DNA of 13,513 nt from JAYZAP01 sp964645285. GTDB taxonomy: Bacteria; Pseudomonadota; Alphaproteobacteria; JAAXGF01. Each line of letters starts with the position of its first letter. The stretch's first letter is position 1. The notes under the pieces are model-generated. The model made no database searches, was not told where the DNA came from, and saw only the letters and a list, made by a program, of their open reading frames with translations. The stretch lies in contig CAZYDR010000098.1 of NCBI GenBank assembly GCA_964645285.1, positions 1 through 13,513 on the forward strand. The letters run 5' to 3'. Positions 1-7,394 of this stretch are shown piece after piece. The position numbers and the translations under genes were made by a program.

Positions 1-59
1 AAATCCTCCGTTAGGCAATTACCTTAATTTGTCCCAAAGGCGCTGACGTCTGACAGCCT
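1..59 (-). other. Foreign sequence joined to the truncated DUF5943 gene; possible mobile-element end
   Basis: Read on the minus strand, similarity to the DUF5943-like gene ends near position 60. It is followed by A+T-richer sequence that begins TGTCAGACGTC (complement of 45-55). It ends with a strong ribosome-binding-like GGAGG (complement of 6-10) just before the window edge, so another minus-strand gene probably starts just beyond position 1. A TGTCAG-type terminus followed by a short leader and a ribosome-binding site suggests an insertion sequence, perhaps of the IS21 type, but this rests on resemblance only. No second terminal repeat or transposase is visible inside the window. A simple deletion junction is the alternative. 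Confidence 0.3.
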
Positions 60-251
60 ACACCAGCGGTAGGCGGATTTGTGCCCCGCGCAATGGAGGT
101 GGCGCCCATAGGCCTTGGCGCCAAGGGCCTGTTCCATGGCGCGGTGATTGTCGATCAGGAAATGACGCGGTACGAACAGCATCGGCAGATCGTCGGTGCT
201 CCAGACCCCAGTTTCCGGATCGACGTCGATGGGAACTTGTGGTTCGGCCAT
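24..251 (-). pseudogene. Truncated DUF5943-like protein (N-terminal fragment, 75 codons)
   Basis: This is the N-terminal part of a small protein resembling the DUF5943 family (about 170-180 residues, related to 4-vinyl-reductase domains, function unknown). Such proteins are encoded beside the dipeptidase-like and DgcA-type genes in dimethylglycine/betaine loci of Pseudomonas and alphaproteobacteria. Residues 1 to about 64 look authentic (VDPETGVW, LPMLFVPRH, then GHKSAYRWC). Residues 65-75 do not, and the frame then meets TAA. The start at 251 is chosen because GGGGAG lies about 12 bases upstream; an in-frame ATG at 272 lies inside the preceding gene. The stop of the upstream dipeptidase-like gene (256-258) lies only 4 bases before this ATG, so the two are translationally linked. 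With more than half the protein missing it is probably non-functional. The family name is from memory; the truncation is seen directly. Confidence 0.65.
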
Positions 252-255
252 GAAC

Positions 256-1236
256 TTATGCTCCCCACACATCGCCGAGGAGGCGCAGCCAGGTCTCGCC
301 CATGACCTTACGGGTGCGTTGCTCGGACCAGCCGGCCCGTAGCATGGCTGAGGTCAGGTTCGGGAAATCCCCGATCGTGCTCATACTCTCCGCGTATATG
401 ATCTCGCCGAACTCGACCAGCTTGCGGCCGTCACCCTTGTCGTGGGTGATCCAGTCGAAGAAGGGCCGATCCCAGCCTTGGGTAAAATCGGTACCGATGC
501 CGACGCACTCCTCGCCGGCGATGTTGATGACGTAGTCAATCGCCTCGACGTAATCGTCGACCGTGGCCTCTGTGCCCGCTTTGAGAAACGGTGGAAACAT
601 GGTGACGCCGATGAAGCCGCCACGGTCGGCGATGAATTTCAGGTCGTCATCGGATTTGTTGCGCGGGTGCGCCTTGAGACCGGCCGGCAGACAGTGGCTA
701 TAAGCCACCGGCTTTGTCGATGCCTCGATGGTGTCGCGCGAGGTCACCGCCCCCACATGGCTGAGATCGCACAAAATGCCGACCCGGTTCATTTCCGCGA
801 CCACATCGTGACCGAAATCGGACAACCCGCCATCGCTGGATTCATAACAGCCCGAACCGATCAGGTTCTGGGTGTTGTAGGCCATCTGCACCACACCGAC
901 ACCGGCGTCCTTGAAGATTTCGATGAACCCGAGTTGATCCTCGAACGCCGAGACATTCTGGAAGCCGAGGATGATGCCGGTTTTGTTCTCGCGCTTGGCG
1001 CGGTGAATATCTTCAGTGGTGCGCGCCTTGATGATCAGATCGCCATGGTCCCGAAACCATCGGTTCCAACGTCCGATGTTGGTCATGGTGGAGCGAAAAT
1101 CCTCCCACACCGAACAGGTACAATTGGCCGCCGTCAGCCCGCCCCGGTGCATGTCCTCAAACACATCCGGGCCCCAGTTGGCGATGATCAGGCCATCGAT
1201 GATGATCGCGTCATCATGGAGTTCCTGTTCGGTCAT
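256..1236 (-). CDS. Membrane dipeptidase (peptidase M19)-like protein with altered metal site
   Basis: The 326-residue product belongs to the renal/membrane dipeptidase (M19) superfamily, zinc-dependent TIM-barrel hydrolases. Matching motifs are LCDLSH with His160, AYSHC with His181, and GIGTDF with Asp250, which correspond to the beta-metal histidines and the substrate-side Asp. The N-terminal metal motif is missing: where typical members have HxD after 'IDG', this protein has L16-I17-I18. The bridging Glu of the 'GVEG' motif appears as Gln93 (GFQN). A normal two-zinc site is therefore unlikely. No signal peptide or lipobox is seen, so it is probably cytoplasmic despite the family name. The start at 1236 follows an AAGGGG ribosome-binding site about 9 bases upstream; a longer reading to 1383 would run into the upstream gene. 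It lies 52 bases after the TMADH-like gene. In known dimethylglycine-catabolism loci this subtype sits beside dgcA, so a role in N-methyl amino acid breakdown is inferred, with reaction unknown. Confidence 0.85.
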   Translation of the reverse strand: MTEQELHDDAIIIDGLIIANWGPDVFEDMHRGGLTAANCTCSVWEDFRSTMTNIGRWNRWFRDHGDLIIKARTTEDIHRAKRENKTGIILGFQNVSAFEDQLGFIEIFKDAGVGVVQMAYNTQNLIGSGCYESSDGGLSDFGHDVVAEMNRVGILCDLSHVGAVTSRDTIEASTKPVAYSHCLPAGLKAHPRNKSDDDLKFIADRGGFIGVTMFPPFLKAGTEATVDDYVEAIDYVINIAGEECVGIGTDFTQGWDRPFFDWITHDKGDGRKLVEFGEIIYAESMSTIGDFPNLTSAMLRAGWSEQRTRKVMGETWLRLLGDVWGA

Positions 1237-1288
1237 TATTTGACCCCTTATGGATATACAGATGCGGTCGCCCGTGGGTTCTCCCGGG

Positions 1289-3361
1289 TCACACCGCCGC
1301 GTCGAGGGCGATTTCTTCGCGGCGGAACGGCATGTCCGGGTTGGCCGGCGGTGCGTCGAGTTCCCGCGCCGCCAAGTGGCCATCGTGGACCGCCGCCGCG
1401 ATGGTCGAGGGCGCGTCGCAGTCGCCGATGGCGCGAACGGATTTGATCCCCGCCGCCTGCAAGGCCGCCGGATCGTCCGCCAGGACGCAGTACAAGCCGT
1501 CGGCCGGGTGCCGCGAAGTTACCATGACGACGGCGGCGGCCTCGAGTTTGCTGGGCCGGTCGCTGTAGACGCAGGCAAGCTCGGCCATGCCGTCGCCGAC
1601 CGCTGCCACGGTGTGGCTGACGACGATATCGACCCCGAGCTCGATCAGGCGCGCCTGGATGCGGTGCTGTTCCAGGGTGTTTTCGGTCCAGGGCGAGACG
1701 CAGGCCGCCGTGGTGACCAGGGTGACGGTGTGGCCGTCGCGGCGCAGTTTCTCGGCTATCACGCCGCCCAGGTAGAAGTTGTCGTCGTCGAACACGACCA
1801 CCGGCCCCGACACCGCCGCGCCCGCCACGATGTCCTCCGGCGTGAAGACGTTGGCCCCGTCGGCGCCTGCAACCGGTGCGCTGTTGGTGAGGCCGACGCC
1901 GTCCTTGCGCCACCGGGCGCCGGTGGCGACGATGACGTGATCGACGCCGAATTCGAGCACGTTCTCCGGCGTCATGGTGCTGTCGAGGTAGACATCGACG
2001 TTGGCCATTTCGCGGATGCGCCCGACCCGCCAGTCGCGGACGCGGGCCCAGGCGGCGAGGCCGGGCAGGCTGCTTTCCCGCGTCACGCGGCCGCCGAGCT
2101 CAGTAGTGGCTTCGGCCAGGGCGACCCGGTAGCCGCGCTGGCCCAGGGCGCAGGCCGCCTCGAGCCCGGCCGGCCCTGCGCCGATAACCAGAACGCCGTC
2201 GTCCGAACCCTTGGGCGCGATGACCTCGGGGTGCCAGCCGCGCCGCCACTCCTCGCCCATGGTCGGGTTCTGGGTGCAGCGCATGGGGACCGAGGTGTGC
2301 TGGCCAGAGACACAGATGTTGCAGCCGATACATTCACGGATTTCCTCGGGCCGGCCCTCCTCAATTTTTTTGGGCAGGAAGGGGTCGGCGATGGACGGTC
2401 GGGCGGCGCCGATCATGTCGAGCACGCCGCGATTGATCTGGCTGACCATGGCGTCGGGCGAGGTGAAGCGGCCGACCCCGACCACCGGCTTGGTGGTCAC
2501 CGACTTGACGAAGGAAATGTAGTCCTCCTGAAAGCCTTCCTCGCTGAACCGCGAGGTCACCGAATCGTTCGCCCAGTCGCTCAGGTTGACGTCCCACAGG
2601 TCGGGGACCTCGGCGAACATCTCGACGATTTCGCGGCCTTCCCCCTCGGATGTAATGCCCGCCGGGCCCATCAGCTCGTCGACGGCTAGGCGAACGGCGA
2701 TGCCGCAACGGTCGCCGGCGACCTCCTTGGTCTCCTCGAGCACCTCGCGGAACAGGCGGGTGCGGTTCTTGAGCGAGCCGCCATACTCGTCGGTGCGCTG
2801 GTTGCGGCGCCGCTGGAGGAAATTCATCAGCAGAGTCGAGTCGTGGCCGGCGTAGATATAGAGAATGTCGGCCTCGGCCCGCTTGGCGCGCAGCGCCGCG
2901 TCGCGGTGCCAGCGGCGGAACTCGCGAATGTCGGCCTTGTCCATGCCGCGGCTCTGGGACGGAATTCCGATCACTCCGGCCTGATGCGACGGGCCGAGGG
3001 CTTTGAGCCGCGTGAACTGGTTTTGGGCGCCGACGCCGTTATGGGCCAGTTGCACGCCGGCGAGGGTATCGTGGCGATGGAGCGCGTCAACCATCAGGCC
3101 GAGGCACTTGGCATCGTAGTCGTCCCACAGCCGCGCCTGGGGCTCGGGCGAGTAGTCGGACGACGGGTGGATCAGGCACTCTTCGGTGCAGACCACGGCC
3201 CAGCCGCCTTCGCCCTTCATCTCGCGCATCTTGGCGTGGGTATGGGGCCAGTTGAAGCCCATGCCGCAGCAATGGGGCACCTGATAGAAGCGGTTTTTCG
3301 CCGTTACCGGGCCGATCTTGATCGGCTCGAAGAGAATGTCGTATCGGGGATCGCGGGCCAT
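1289..3361 (-). CDS. TMADH/DgcA-family FMN, 4Fe-4S and FAD-type oxidoreductase (amine demethylase-like)
   Basis: The 690-residue product matches trimethylamine dehydrogenase (TMADH) end to end. An N-terminal old-yellow-enzyme barrel (about 5-340) carries Cys31, equivalent to the Cys that forms 6-S-cysteinyl-FMN in TMADH. The catalytic Tyr170, His173 and Asp266 are kept. Next comes a 4Fe-4S motif (Cys344, Cys347, Cys350, Cys362), then an FAD/NAD-like half with GAGPAG at 394-399. Two of the three aromatic residues that hold trimethylamine in TMADH are replaced: Tyr60 by Glu61 and Trp355 by Gln354, while the Trp264 equivalent (Trp263) remains. The substrate is therefore probably not trimethylamine. 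A DgcA-type role in oxidative demethylation of dimethylglycine or another N-methylated amine fits the two genes downstream, but the DgcB partner is not in the window. The start at 3361 is preferred over ATG 3373 because GGAGG lies 5 bases upstream and the N-terminus then aligns with TMADH. First gene of its operon. Confidence 0.88.
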   Translation of the reverse strand: MARDPRYDILFEPIKIGPVTAKNRFYQVPHCCGMGFNWPHTHAKMREMKGEGGWAVVCTEECLIHPSSDYSPEPQARLWDDYDAKCLGLMVDALHRHDTLAGVQLAHNGVGAQNQFTRLKALGPSHQAGVIGIPSQSRGMDKADIREFRRWHRDAALRAKRAEADILYIYAGHDSTLLMNFLQRRRNQRTDEYGGSLKNRTRLFREVLEETKEVAGDRCGIAVRLAVDELMGPAGITSEGEGREIVEMFAEVPDLWDVNLSDWANDSVTSRFSEEGFQEDYISFVKSVTTKPVVGVGRFTSPDAMVSQINRGVLDMIGAARPSIADPFLPKKIEEGRPEEIRECIGCNICVSGQHTSVPMRCTQNPTMGEEWRRGWHPEVIAPKGSDDGVLVIGAGPAGLEAACALGQRGYRVALAEATTELGGRVTRESSLPGLAAWARVRDWRVGRIREMANVDVYLDSTMTPENVLEFGVDHVIVATGARWRKDGVGLTNSAPVAGADGANVFTPEDIVAGAAVSGPVVVFDDDNFYLGGVIAEKLRRDGHTVTLVTTAACVSPWTENTLEQHRIQARLIELGVDIVVSHTVAAVGDGMAELACVYSDRPSKLEAAAVVMVTSRHPADGLYCVLADDPAALQAAGIKSVRAIGDCDAPSTIAAAVHDGHLAARELDAPPANPDMPFRREEIALDAAV

Positions 3362-3366
3362 CACGG

Positions 3367-3371
3367 CCTCC
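3367..3371 (-). promoter_or_regulatory. Ribosome-binding site that fixes the start of the TMADH-like gene
   Basis: On the minus strand the sequence GGAGG stands five bases before the ATG at 3361, and it lies inside the alternative longer reading that begins at 3373. The good spacing and the match of the resulting N-terminus (MARDPRYD) to TMADH make 3361 the likely start. Confidence 0.75.
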
Positions 3372-3549
3372 ATCGGATTGTCTGGAATTTCAATGGTAGG
3401 TTAGGGGGCACGGTCGACTAAGTCTAACGGTGTTACGCCGATACCCGCTGTCGGCCATTTTCAGGCTTTCAAGGTGACCGAGGCCATGTGCGGTATACCC
3501 CTACCGCCTCAAACCGGTCGATGCAACACAAGCGTTACATCTCGCCACC

Positions 3550-3564
3550 GGTGTTTCAAACACC
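3550..3564. promoter_or_regulatory. 15-base perfect palindrome, candidate operator
   Basis: GGTGTTT-C-AAACACC is a perfect inverted repeat of seven bases around one central base, about 190 bases upstream of the TMADH-like start and 24 bases past the nuclease stop. With a one-base centre it cannot form a normal hairpin loop, so it suits a dimeric DNA-binding protein better than a terminator. No regulator gene is present in the window, so the binding protein is unknown. Confidence 0.4.
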
Positions 3565-3587
3565 CACGATTTGTCACGGCCATGACC

Positions 3588-4307
3588 TCAGAGATCGATG
3601 TCGATCACCAGCGGCACATGATCGCTCAGGCCCTTGCCGCTCCAGGCCTCGAAGCTGCCCACGGACATTTCGCTCATGGCCGCGACCCAGTGCCGCGGCA
3701 TGTAGACGTAGTCGATATGGTAGGTCGGACCATGTTTGGTGCGGTCGCGCCAGTAATGGGTGGGCTCCGGCTCGTCGCCGTCGGCCACCTGTCGATCCGC
3801 ATGGTAGGCGCTGACCATGCCCAGGCTTTGGAATCGTGCGACGGCGTTGGCGTGATTGGCGGCGTGGCCCGGCCTGTCCCATAGCACGTGATTATTGAGA
3901 TCGCCGGCGGCCACCGCCGGACCTTCGCCCAGGAAGTCGCCGTAGGCGTCCAGGGCCCGGATCATGGGGCCCGGTTCGGCCTTGCGATGGCCATCAAGCT
4001 GGACCCAGACCGCGAGCAGATTGAACGCGGCCGGGCCGGTGATGTGGACTGGTGCAATCAGCCGGATCGACGGATCAAAGGCCTTGGCCAGGGTGGCGCC
4101 ATAGCCGTTGAAGGTGAACACCCCGAACCCTTTGTGGATGTTCCTGCCGATCCACACCGACGTATCGGGTACAAAGTCCGGCGCCTTTTCCCAGACCCGG
4201 TCAGGCTCGGCGCATTCCGAAATCACCGCCACGTCGGGGGCGAGCGCCATCAGCACGTCGATCTTGCGGTGTAGCGCCATGCAGCAGTTCCAGGCAACGA
4301 GTCTCAT
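3588..4307 (-). CDS. Endonuclease/exonuclease/phosphatase (EEP) family protein
   Basis: The 239-residue product has the motif series of the EEP fold (exonuclease III, DNase I and phosphodiesterase relatives, Mg-dependent phosphoester hydrolases). Visible motifs are Asn7 in VAWNC, Glu31 in ISEC, Asp136 and Asn138 in AGDLNN, Asp199 in HIDYVY, and the terminal Asp229-His230 in LSDH. All core catalytic positions are present, so it is probably active. Its substrate (DNA, RNA, a phospholipid or a small phosphoester) cannot be told. There is no signal peptide. The start at 4307 is preferred over the in-frame ATG at 4334 because AGAAGG lies about 9 bases upstream and the protein then begins just before the conserved WN motif. 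It is divergent from the AhpD-like gene across only 66 bases. It has no evident functional link to the flanking catabolic genes. Confidence 0.85.
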   Translation of the reverse strand: MRLVAWNCCMALHRKIDVLMALAPDVAVISECAEPDRVWEKAPDFVPDTSVWIGRNIHKGFGVFTFNGYGATLAKAFDPSIRLIAPVHITGPAAFNLLAVWVQLDGHRKAEPGPMIRALDAYGDFLGEGPAVAAGDLNNHVLWDRPGHAANHANAVARFQSLGMVSAYHADRQVADGDEPEPTHYWRDRTKHGPTYHIDYVYMPRHWVAAMSEMSVGSFEAWSGKGLSDHVPLVIDIDL

Positions 4308-4373
4308 GAAGTGGCCTTCTGTCAGTGCTACCATGGCGCCAAATCAAAAGGAGCCATCCCAAGAGGAGCAACT
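4308..4373. promoter_or_regulatory. Short divergent promoter region
   Basis: The 66 bases separate two divergent start codons and must hold at least the minus-strand ribosome-binding site (AGAAGG) and the plus-strand ones (AAAAGGAG and, nearer the ATG, AAGAGGAG). Promoters for the two genes probably overlap here or reach into the coding regions. No clear -35/-10 boxes are visible. Confidence 0.35.
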
Positions 4374-4982
4374 ATGCCCTGGATCGATACCGTCGCCTAC
4401 GAAGACGCCGACGCGCGGCTGCGAAAACTGTACGACCGGGTCAAAAGCCCCGACAACAACGTCGACAACATCATGATGATGCACAGCCTGCGCCCCCACA
4501 CCATGGAGGGGCACATGACCCTGTACAAATATGTGCTCCACCACAGCGCCAACACCGTGCCCAAGTGGTTTCTGGAGACCATCGGCGTCTGGGTCAGTTT
4601 GCTCAACCGCTGCGACTATTGCGTCGATCACCACTTCGCCGGCCTCGCCCGCCGGCTCGACGACGAGGACCGGTCCGCCGCCATCGGCGCCGCCCTCGGC
4701 CAGGGCGTCATCGCCGCCTGTCCGATCGAGGACAGGGAAAAAGACGCCCTGCGCTACGCCGAGACCCTGACCCGCAATCCGTCATCGGTCACGGGCGCCA
4801 TGGTCCAGGGCCTGCGCGATGGCGGCTACAGCGACGGCGAAATCCTCGAAATCAACCAGGTCACCGCCTACTTCAACTACGCCAACCGAACCGTCCTCGG
4901 CCTCGGCTGCACCACCGACGGCGACGACCTCGGCCTCTCGCCGGGCCAGAACGATGACCCGGACAATTGGAGCCATGAGTAG
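4374..4982 (+). CDS. AhpD-like peroxidase-related protein
   Basis: The 202-residue product is an alkylhydroperoxidase D-like (carboxymuconolactone decarboxylase superfamily) protein of the 'peroxidase-related enzyme' type. The redox motif CxxCxxxH is complete (Cys80, Cys83, His87) with an upstream acidic residue (Glu68 in LETIGVW), as in AhpD, where the cysteine pair reduces peroxides with help from Glu and His. The start at 4374 follows AAGAGGAG with good spacing; the in-frame ATG at 4311 lies among the upstream control sequences. It opens the plus-strand operon, its TAG stop lying two bases before the SDR start. A guess from context is protection from, or handling of, reactive products of the oxygenase encoded further down. 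The exact substrate is unknown. Confidence 0.85.
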   Translation: MPWIDTVAYEDADARLRKLYDRVKSPDNNVDNIMMMHSLRPHTMEGHMTLYKYVLHHSANTVPKWFLETIGVWVSLLNRCDYCVDHHFAGLARRLDDEDRSAAIGAALGQGVIAACPIEDREKDALRYAETLTRNPSSVTGAMVQGLRDGGYSDGEILEINQVTAYFNYANRTVLGLGCTTDGDDLGLSPGQNDDPDNWSHE

Positions 4983-4984
4983 CC

Positions 4985-5738
4985 ATGCTGAGTGCTGATT
5001 TGACGGGTAAGCGGGCGCTGGTGACGGGCGCCGCGTCGGGGATCGGGTTAGCGACGGCCGCGTTGTTTGCCTGCTCGGGGGCCAAGGTGACGCTTAATGA
5101 TTTGCCGGGGAACCCGCGTCTCGACGACGAGGCTGGTGGGTGAAGGGCTTGATGTTATTGCCGCGCCGGCGGACGTGGGCGATGGGGCAAGGGCACGGGC
5201 CATGGTGAGCGATGCCGCCGAGGCCATAGGCGGGCAGGATTGCTTGGTCAACAACGCTGGCATGGCGGGCACCAAGAAGGCTATTGCGCCCGACGACTTC
5301 GAGACCATGAACGAGGATTTCTGGCGGCGCCTGCTGTCGGTCAATCTGGTCGGGCCGTTTCGCTGCACCCATGCGGCGGTGCCCTATTTGCGGGCGGCCC
5401 GGGGCGCCGTGGTCAATATCGTTTCCAGCGGCGCCTTTGTCGGCGGCGGCTCGAGTCTGGTCTACTGCGCGTCCAAGGCCGGGCTGGTCAATCTGACCCG
5501 GGAACTCGCCCGGGGCCTGGCCCCGGAGGTCCGGGTCAACGCCCTGGCGCCCAATGCGGTCAACTCCGACTGGGAATGCCGGTGGAGCGAGAAAGAAAAT
5601 CTTGAGACCACCGCCACCACGCCGCTGCGGCGCATCGGCGAGCCGGCGGAATATGCCGAAATCATCTTGTTCCTCTGCGCCGGCGCGGCCTACGTTACGG
5701 GCGAGACATTAAGGGCCGACGGCGGGGCCTTTGCGTGA
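4985..5738 (+). pseudogene. Short-chain dehydrogenase/reductase, frameshifted
   Basis: Two reading frames together encode one SDR of about 250 residues. Frame one (ATG at 4985) gives the Rossmann start with TGAASGIG at residues 14-21 and strand VTLNDL, then hits TGA at 5141-5143. The remainder continues in the next frame through 5738, with the GEGLDV segment, LVNNAG, the Ser-Tyr-Lys catalytic set (IVSSGA, then YCASK) and the usual C-terminal GGAF end. One extra base, or two missing bases, between about 5115 and 5141 explains the break; the G-rich stretch just before the stop is the likely site. All catalytic motifs survive, so the lesion is recent or is a sequencing error. The start is two bases after the AhpD-like stop. 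An NAD(P)-dependent alcohol or ketone oxidation step in the operon pathway is inferred. Confidence 0.85.
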
Positions 5739-5754
5739 GTGTAGGGAGACGACC

Positions 5755-7386
5755 ATGAGTAACCATAAGGCCACTCTGATACTAAGGGATGGGCGCATCT
5801 GGCGCGGCGCCGGGCGCGGCTTTACCGAGGCCCTGGCGGTCACCGGCGGCCAGGTTACGGCGGCTGGCGACTGGAGCGGTTTGGAGGGTTTGGCCGGCAA
5901 CGAGACCAAGATCGTCGATCTCGCCGGCCGGGTGGTCATTCCCGGCTTCTGCGACGCCCATATGCACCTGCTGCCGCTCGGTCTGGCCCAGCGCGACGTC
6001 GATGTTCGCCCTGAAACCACTCCCGACATCGCCGCCATCGTCTATGCGGTGCGCCAGCGGGTCGCCACCACGCCACCCGGTGGCTGGGTGGTAGGTCGCG
6101 GCTACGATCATTTTCTGACACCCGAGAAACGCCACCCCCTGCGTGAGGAACTCGATATTGTGGCGCCGGACAACCCGATCTATCTCAGGCGCTGCTGCGG
6201 CCATATGGGGGTGGCCAACTCGGCCGCGCTGCGGGCTGCCGGTATCGACGAAGCGTCGCCCCAGCCCAGCGGCGGCCACCGAGAACTCCAGAACGGCCGG
6301 CTCACCGGCCTGCTTCAGGAGCGCGCCCAGGAGGCCGTTTACGCCGCCATGCCCGACGCCACCCAGGAAGAGTTGATCCGGGCCATAGAGGAGGGCGGCC
6401 AACTGCTCACCGCCCAGGGCATCACCTCGGCCATGGACGCGGGCGTCGGCATGCGCGACGGCTTTGGCGATATGGAGGCCTATCAGGCGGCCTACAAGAC
6501 CGGACGTCTGCCGGTGCGGACTTACCTGTGCCTGCTCGGCGGCCCCAGCGGCATTGTCGAAGAAGCCCATGGCAAGGGCCTGGTGACCGGCGTTGGCGAC
6601 AGTTACATGAAGATCGGCCCGGTGAAGATTTTCACCGACGGCAGCGCCGGCGGCCGTACCGCCGCCATGCATGAGCCCTATCTCGGCGAGCCCGACAACA
6701 AGGGCATCTTCGTGTTCAGCGACGACGAAGTGAATGACATGGTCATGGACGCCCATACCAAGGGCTACCAGCTTGCGGTCCACGCCATCGGCGACGCCGC
6801 CATCGACCAGACCCTGGCCGCCGTGCGCGGCGCCCTTGAGGCATCACCGGCCGAGGATCGCCGTCACCGCATCGAGCATTGCGGCTTTATCAGCCTGGCG
6901 CAGATCGCCGAGATGAAGCGTCTCGGCATGATGCCGGCGCCCCAGCCGGTGTTCATGCACCAGTTCGGCGATGCCTATGTGGAGGTTCTCGGCGAGGAAC
7001 GCTCGGCCACCGCTTATCCCATGGCGAGCTGGACCAAAGCCGGTCTGCACCCGGCGGCGAGCACGGATTCGCCGGTCTCCGACTTCAACCCGTTCAACAA
7101 CCTGCGCGCCACATTGACCCGGCGCACGACGGGCGGCGCGGTGCTGGGCGCCGACGAATGCCTGGACTTGGAAACCGCGCTCACCGCCATGACGTGGAAC
7201 GGCGCCTACGCCAGCTTCGACGAGGACAGCCGCGGCACCTTGGACGACGGCATGCTGGCCGACATGGCGGTGCTGTCGAGCGACATCTTCGTGGCCGAGC
7301 CCGACGCGATTGCCGAGACCAAGGCTGATTTCACCATCATCGACGGCGCCGTGGTCCACGACCGTCTCGGCGAGCTGGAGGCCTAG
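5755..7386 (+). CDS. Amidohydrolase family protein, YtcJ/Amidohydro_3 type
   Basis: The 543-residue product is a metal-dependent amidohydrolase of the YtcJ-like group. It has a small beta domain, then the HxH metal motif (His69, His71 in DAHMHL), Lys291 in GPVKIFTDGS, His343 in AVHAIGD, His375 in RIEHCG, and Asp438 in ASTDSPV, then the C-terminal beta strands (GMLADMAVL). Every expected metal and catalytic position is present and the length is typical, so the gene is intact. Relatives hydrolyse amide or ester bonds, often with unknown natural substrates. The start at 5755 follows AGGGAG; the 8-codon longer reading from 5731 would overlap the SDR end. No signal peptide is seen, so it is probably cytoplasmic. 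It sits between the broken SDR gene (16 bases) and the small exported protein gene (8 bases). Stop codon TAG. Confidence 0.92.
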   Translation: MSNHKATLILRDGRIWRGAGRGFTEALAVTGGQVTAAGDWSGLEGLAGNETKIVDLAGRVVIPGFCDAHMHLLPLGLAQRDVDVRPETTPDIAAIVYAVRQRVATTPPGGWVVGRGYDHFLTPEKRHPLREELDIVAPDNPIYLRRCCGHMGVANSAALRAAGIDEASPQPSGGHRELQNGRLTGLLQERAQEAVYAAMPDATQEELIRAIEEGGQLLTAQGITSAMDAGVGMRDGFGDMEAYQAAYKTGRLPVRTYLCLLGGPSGIVEEAHGKGLVTGVGDSYMKIGPVKIFTDGSAGGRTAAMHEPYLGEPDNKGIFVFSDDEVNDMVMDAHTKGYQLAVHAIGDAAIDQTLAAVRGALEASPAEDRRHRIEHCGFISLAQIAEMKRLGMMPAPQPVFMHQFGDAYVEVLGEERSATAYPMASWTKAGLHPAASTDSPVSDFNPFNNLRATLTRRTTGGAVLGADECLDLETALTAMTWNGAYASFDEDSRGTLDDGMLADMAVLSSDIFVAEPDAIAETKADFTIIDGAVVHDRLGELEA

Positions 7387-7394
7387 GTGCGGTC

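Larger units (their letters stand above)
3362..3587. promoter_or_regulatory. Upstream region of the TMADH-like operon
   Basis: These 226 bases lie between the end of the nuclease-like gene and the start of the TMADH-like gene, both on the minus strand. No protein or RNA gene is supported here. The stretch holds a 15-base palindrome (3550-3564), a hairpin-capable repeat GCGGTA/TACCGC with a six-base loop (3490-3507), and a smaller TAAC-GGT-GTTA repeat (3425-3435). The promoter of the TMADH-like operon is expected here, but no convincing -35/-10 pair could be picked out by eye. Confidence 0.5.

Noticed and set aside
442..2689. Long plus-strand frames of 334 and 479 codons opposite the dipeptidase-like and TMADH-like genes
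   Set aside because: They are antisense shadows of high-G+C genes: no domain motifs, and low-complexity composition rich in Arg, Asp, Val and Gly.
3361..3373. ATG at 3373 as the start of the TMADH-like gene
   Set aside because: It would put the GGAGG ribosome-binding site inside the coding region and adds residues absent from TMADH.
3490..3507. GCGGTA/TACCGC hairpin as a terminator of the nuclease gene
   Set aside because: The stem is only six base pairs and no T run follows on the minus strand, so it is noted only as part of the control region.
3474..3884. Plus-strand frames over the intergenic region and the nuclease gene
   Set aside because: They lack ribosome-binding sites and motifs, and most of their length is antisense to the EEP gene.
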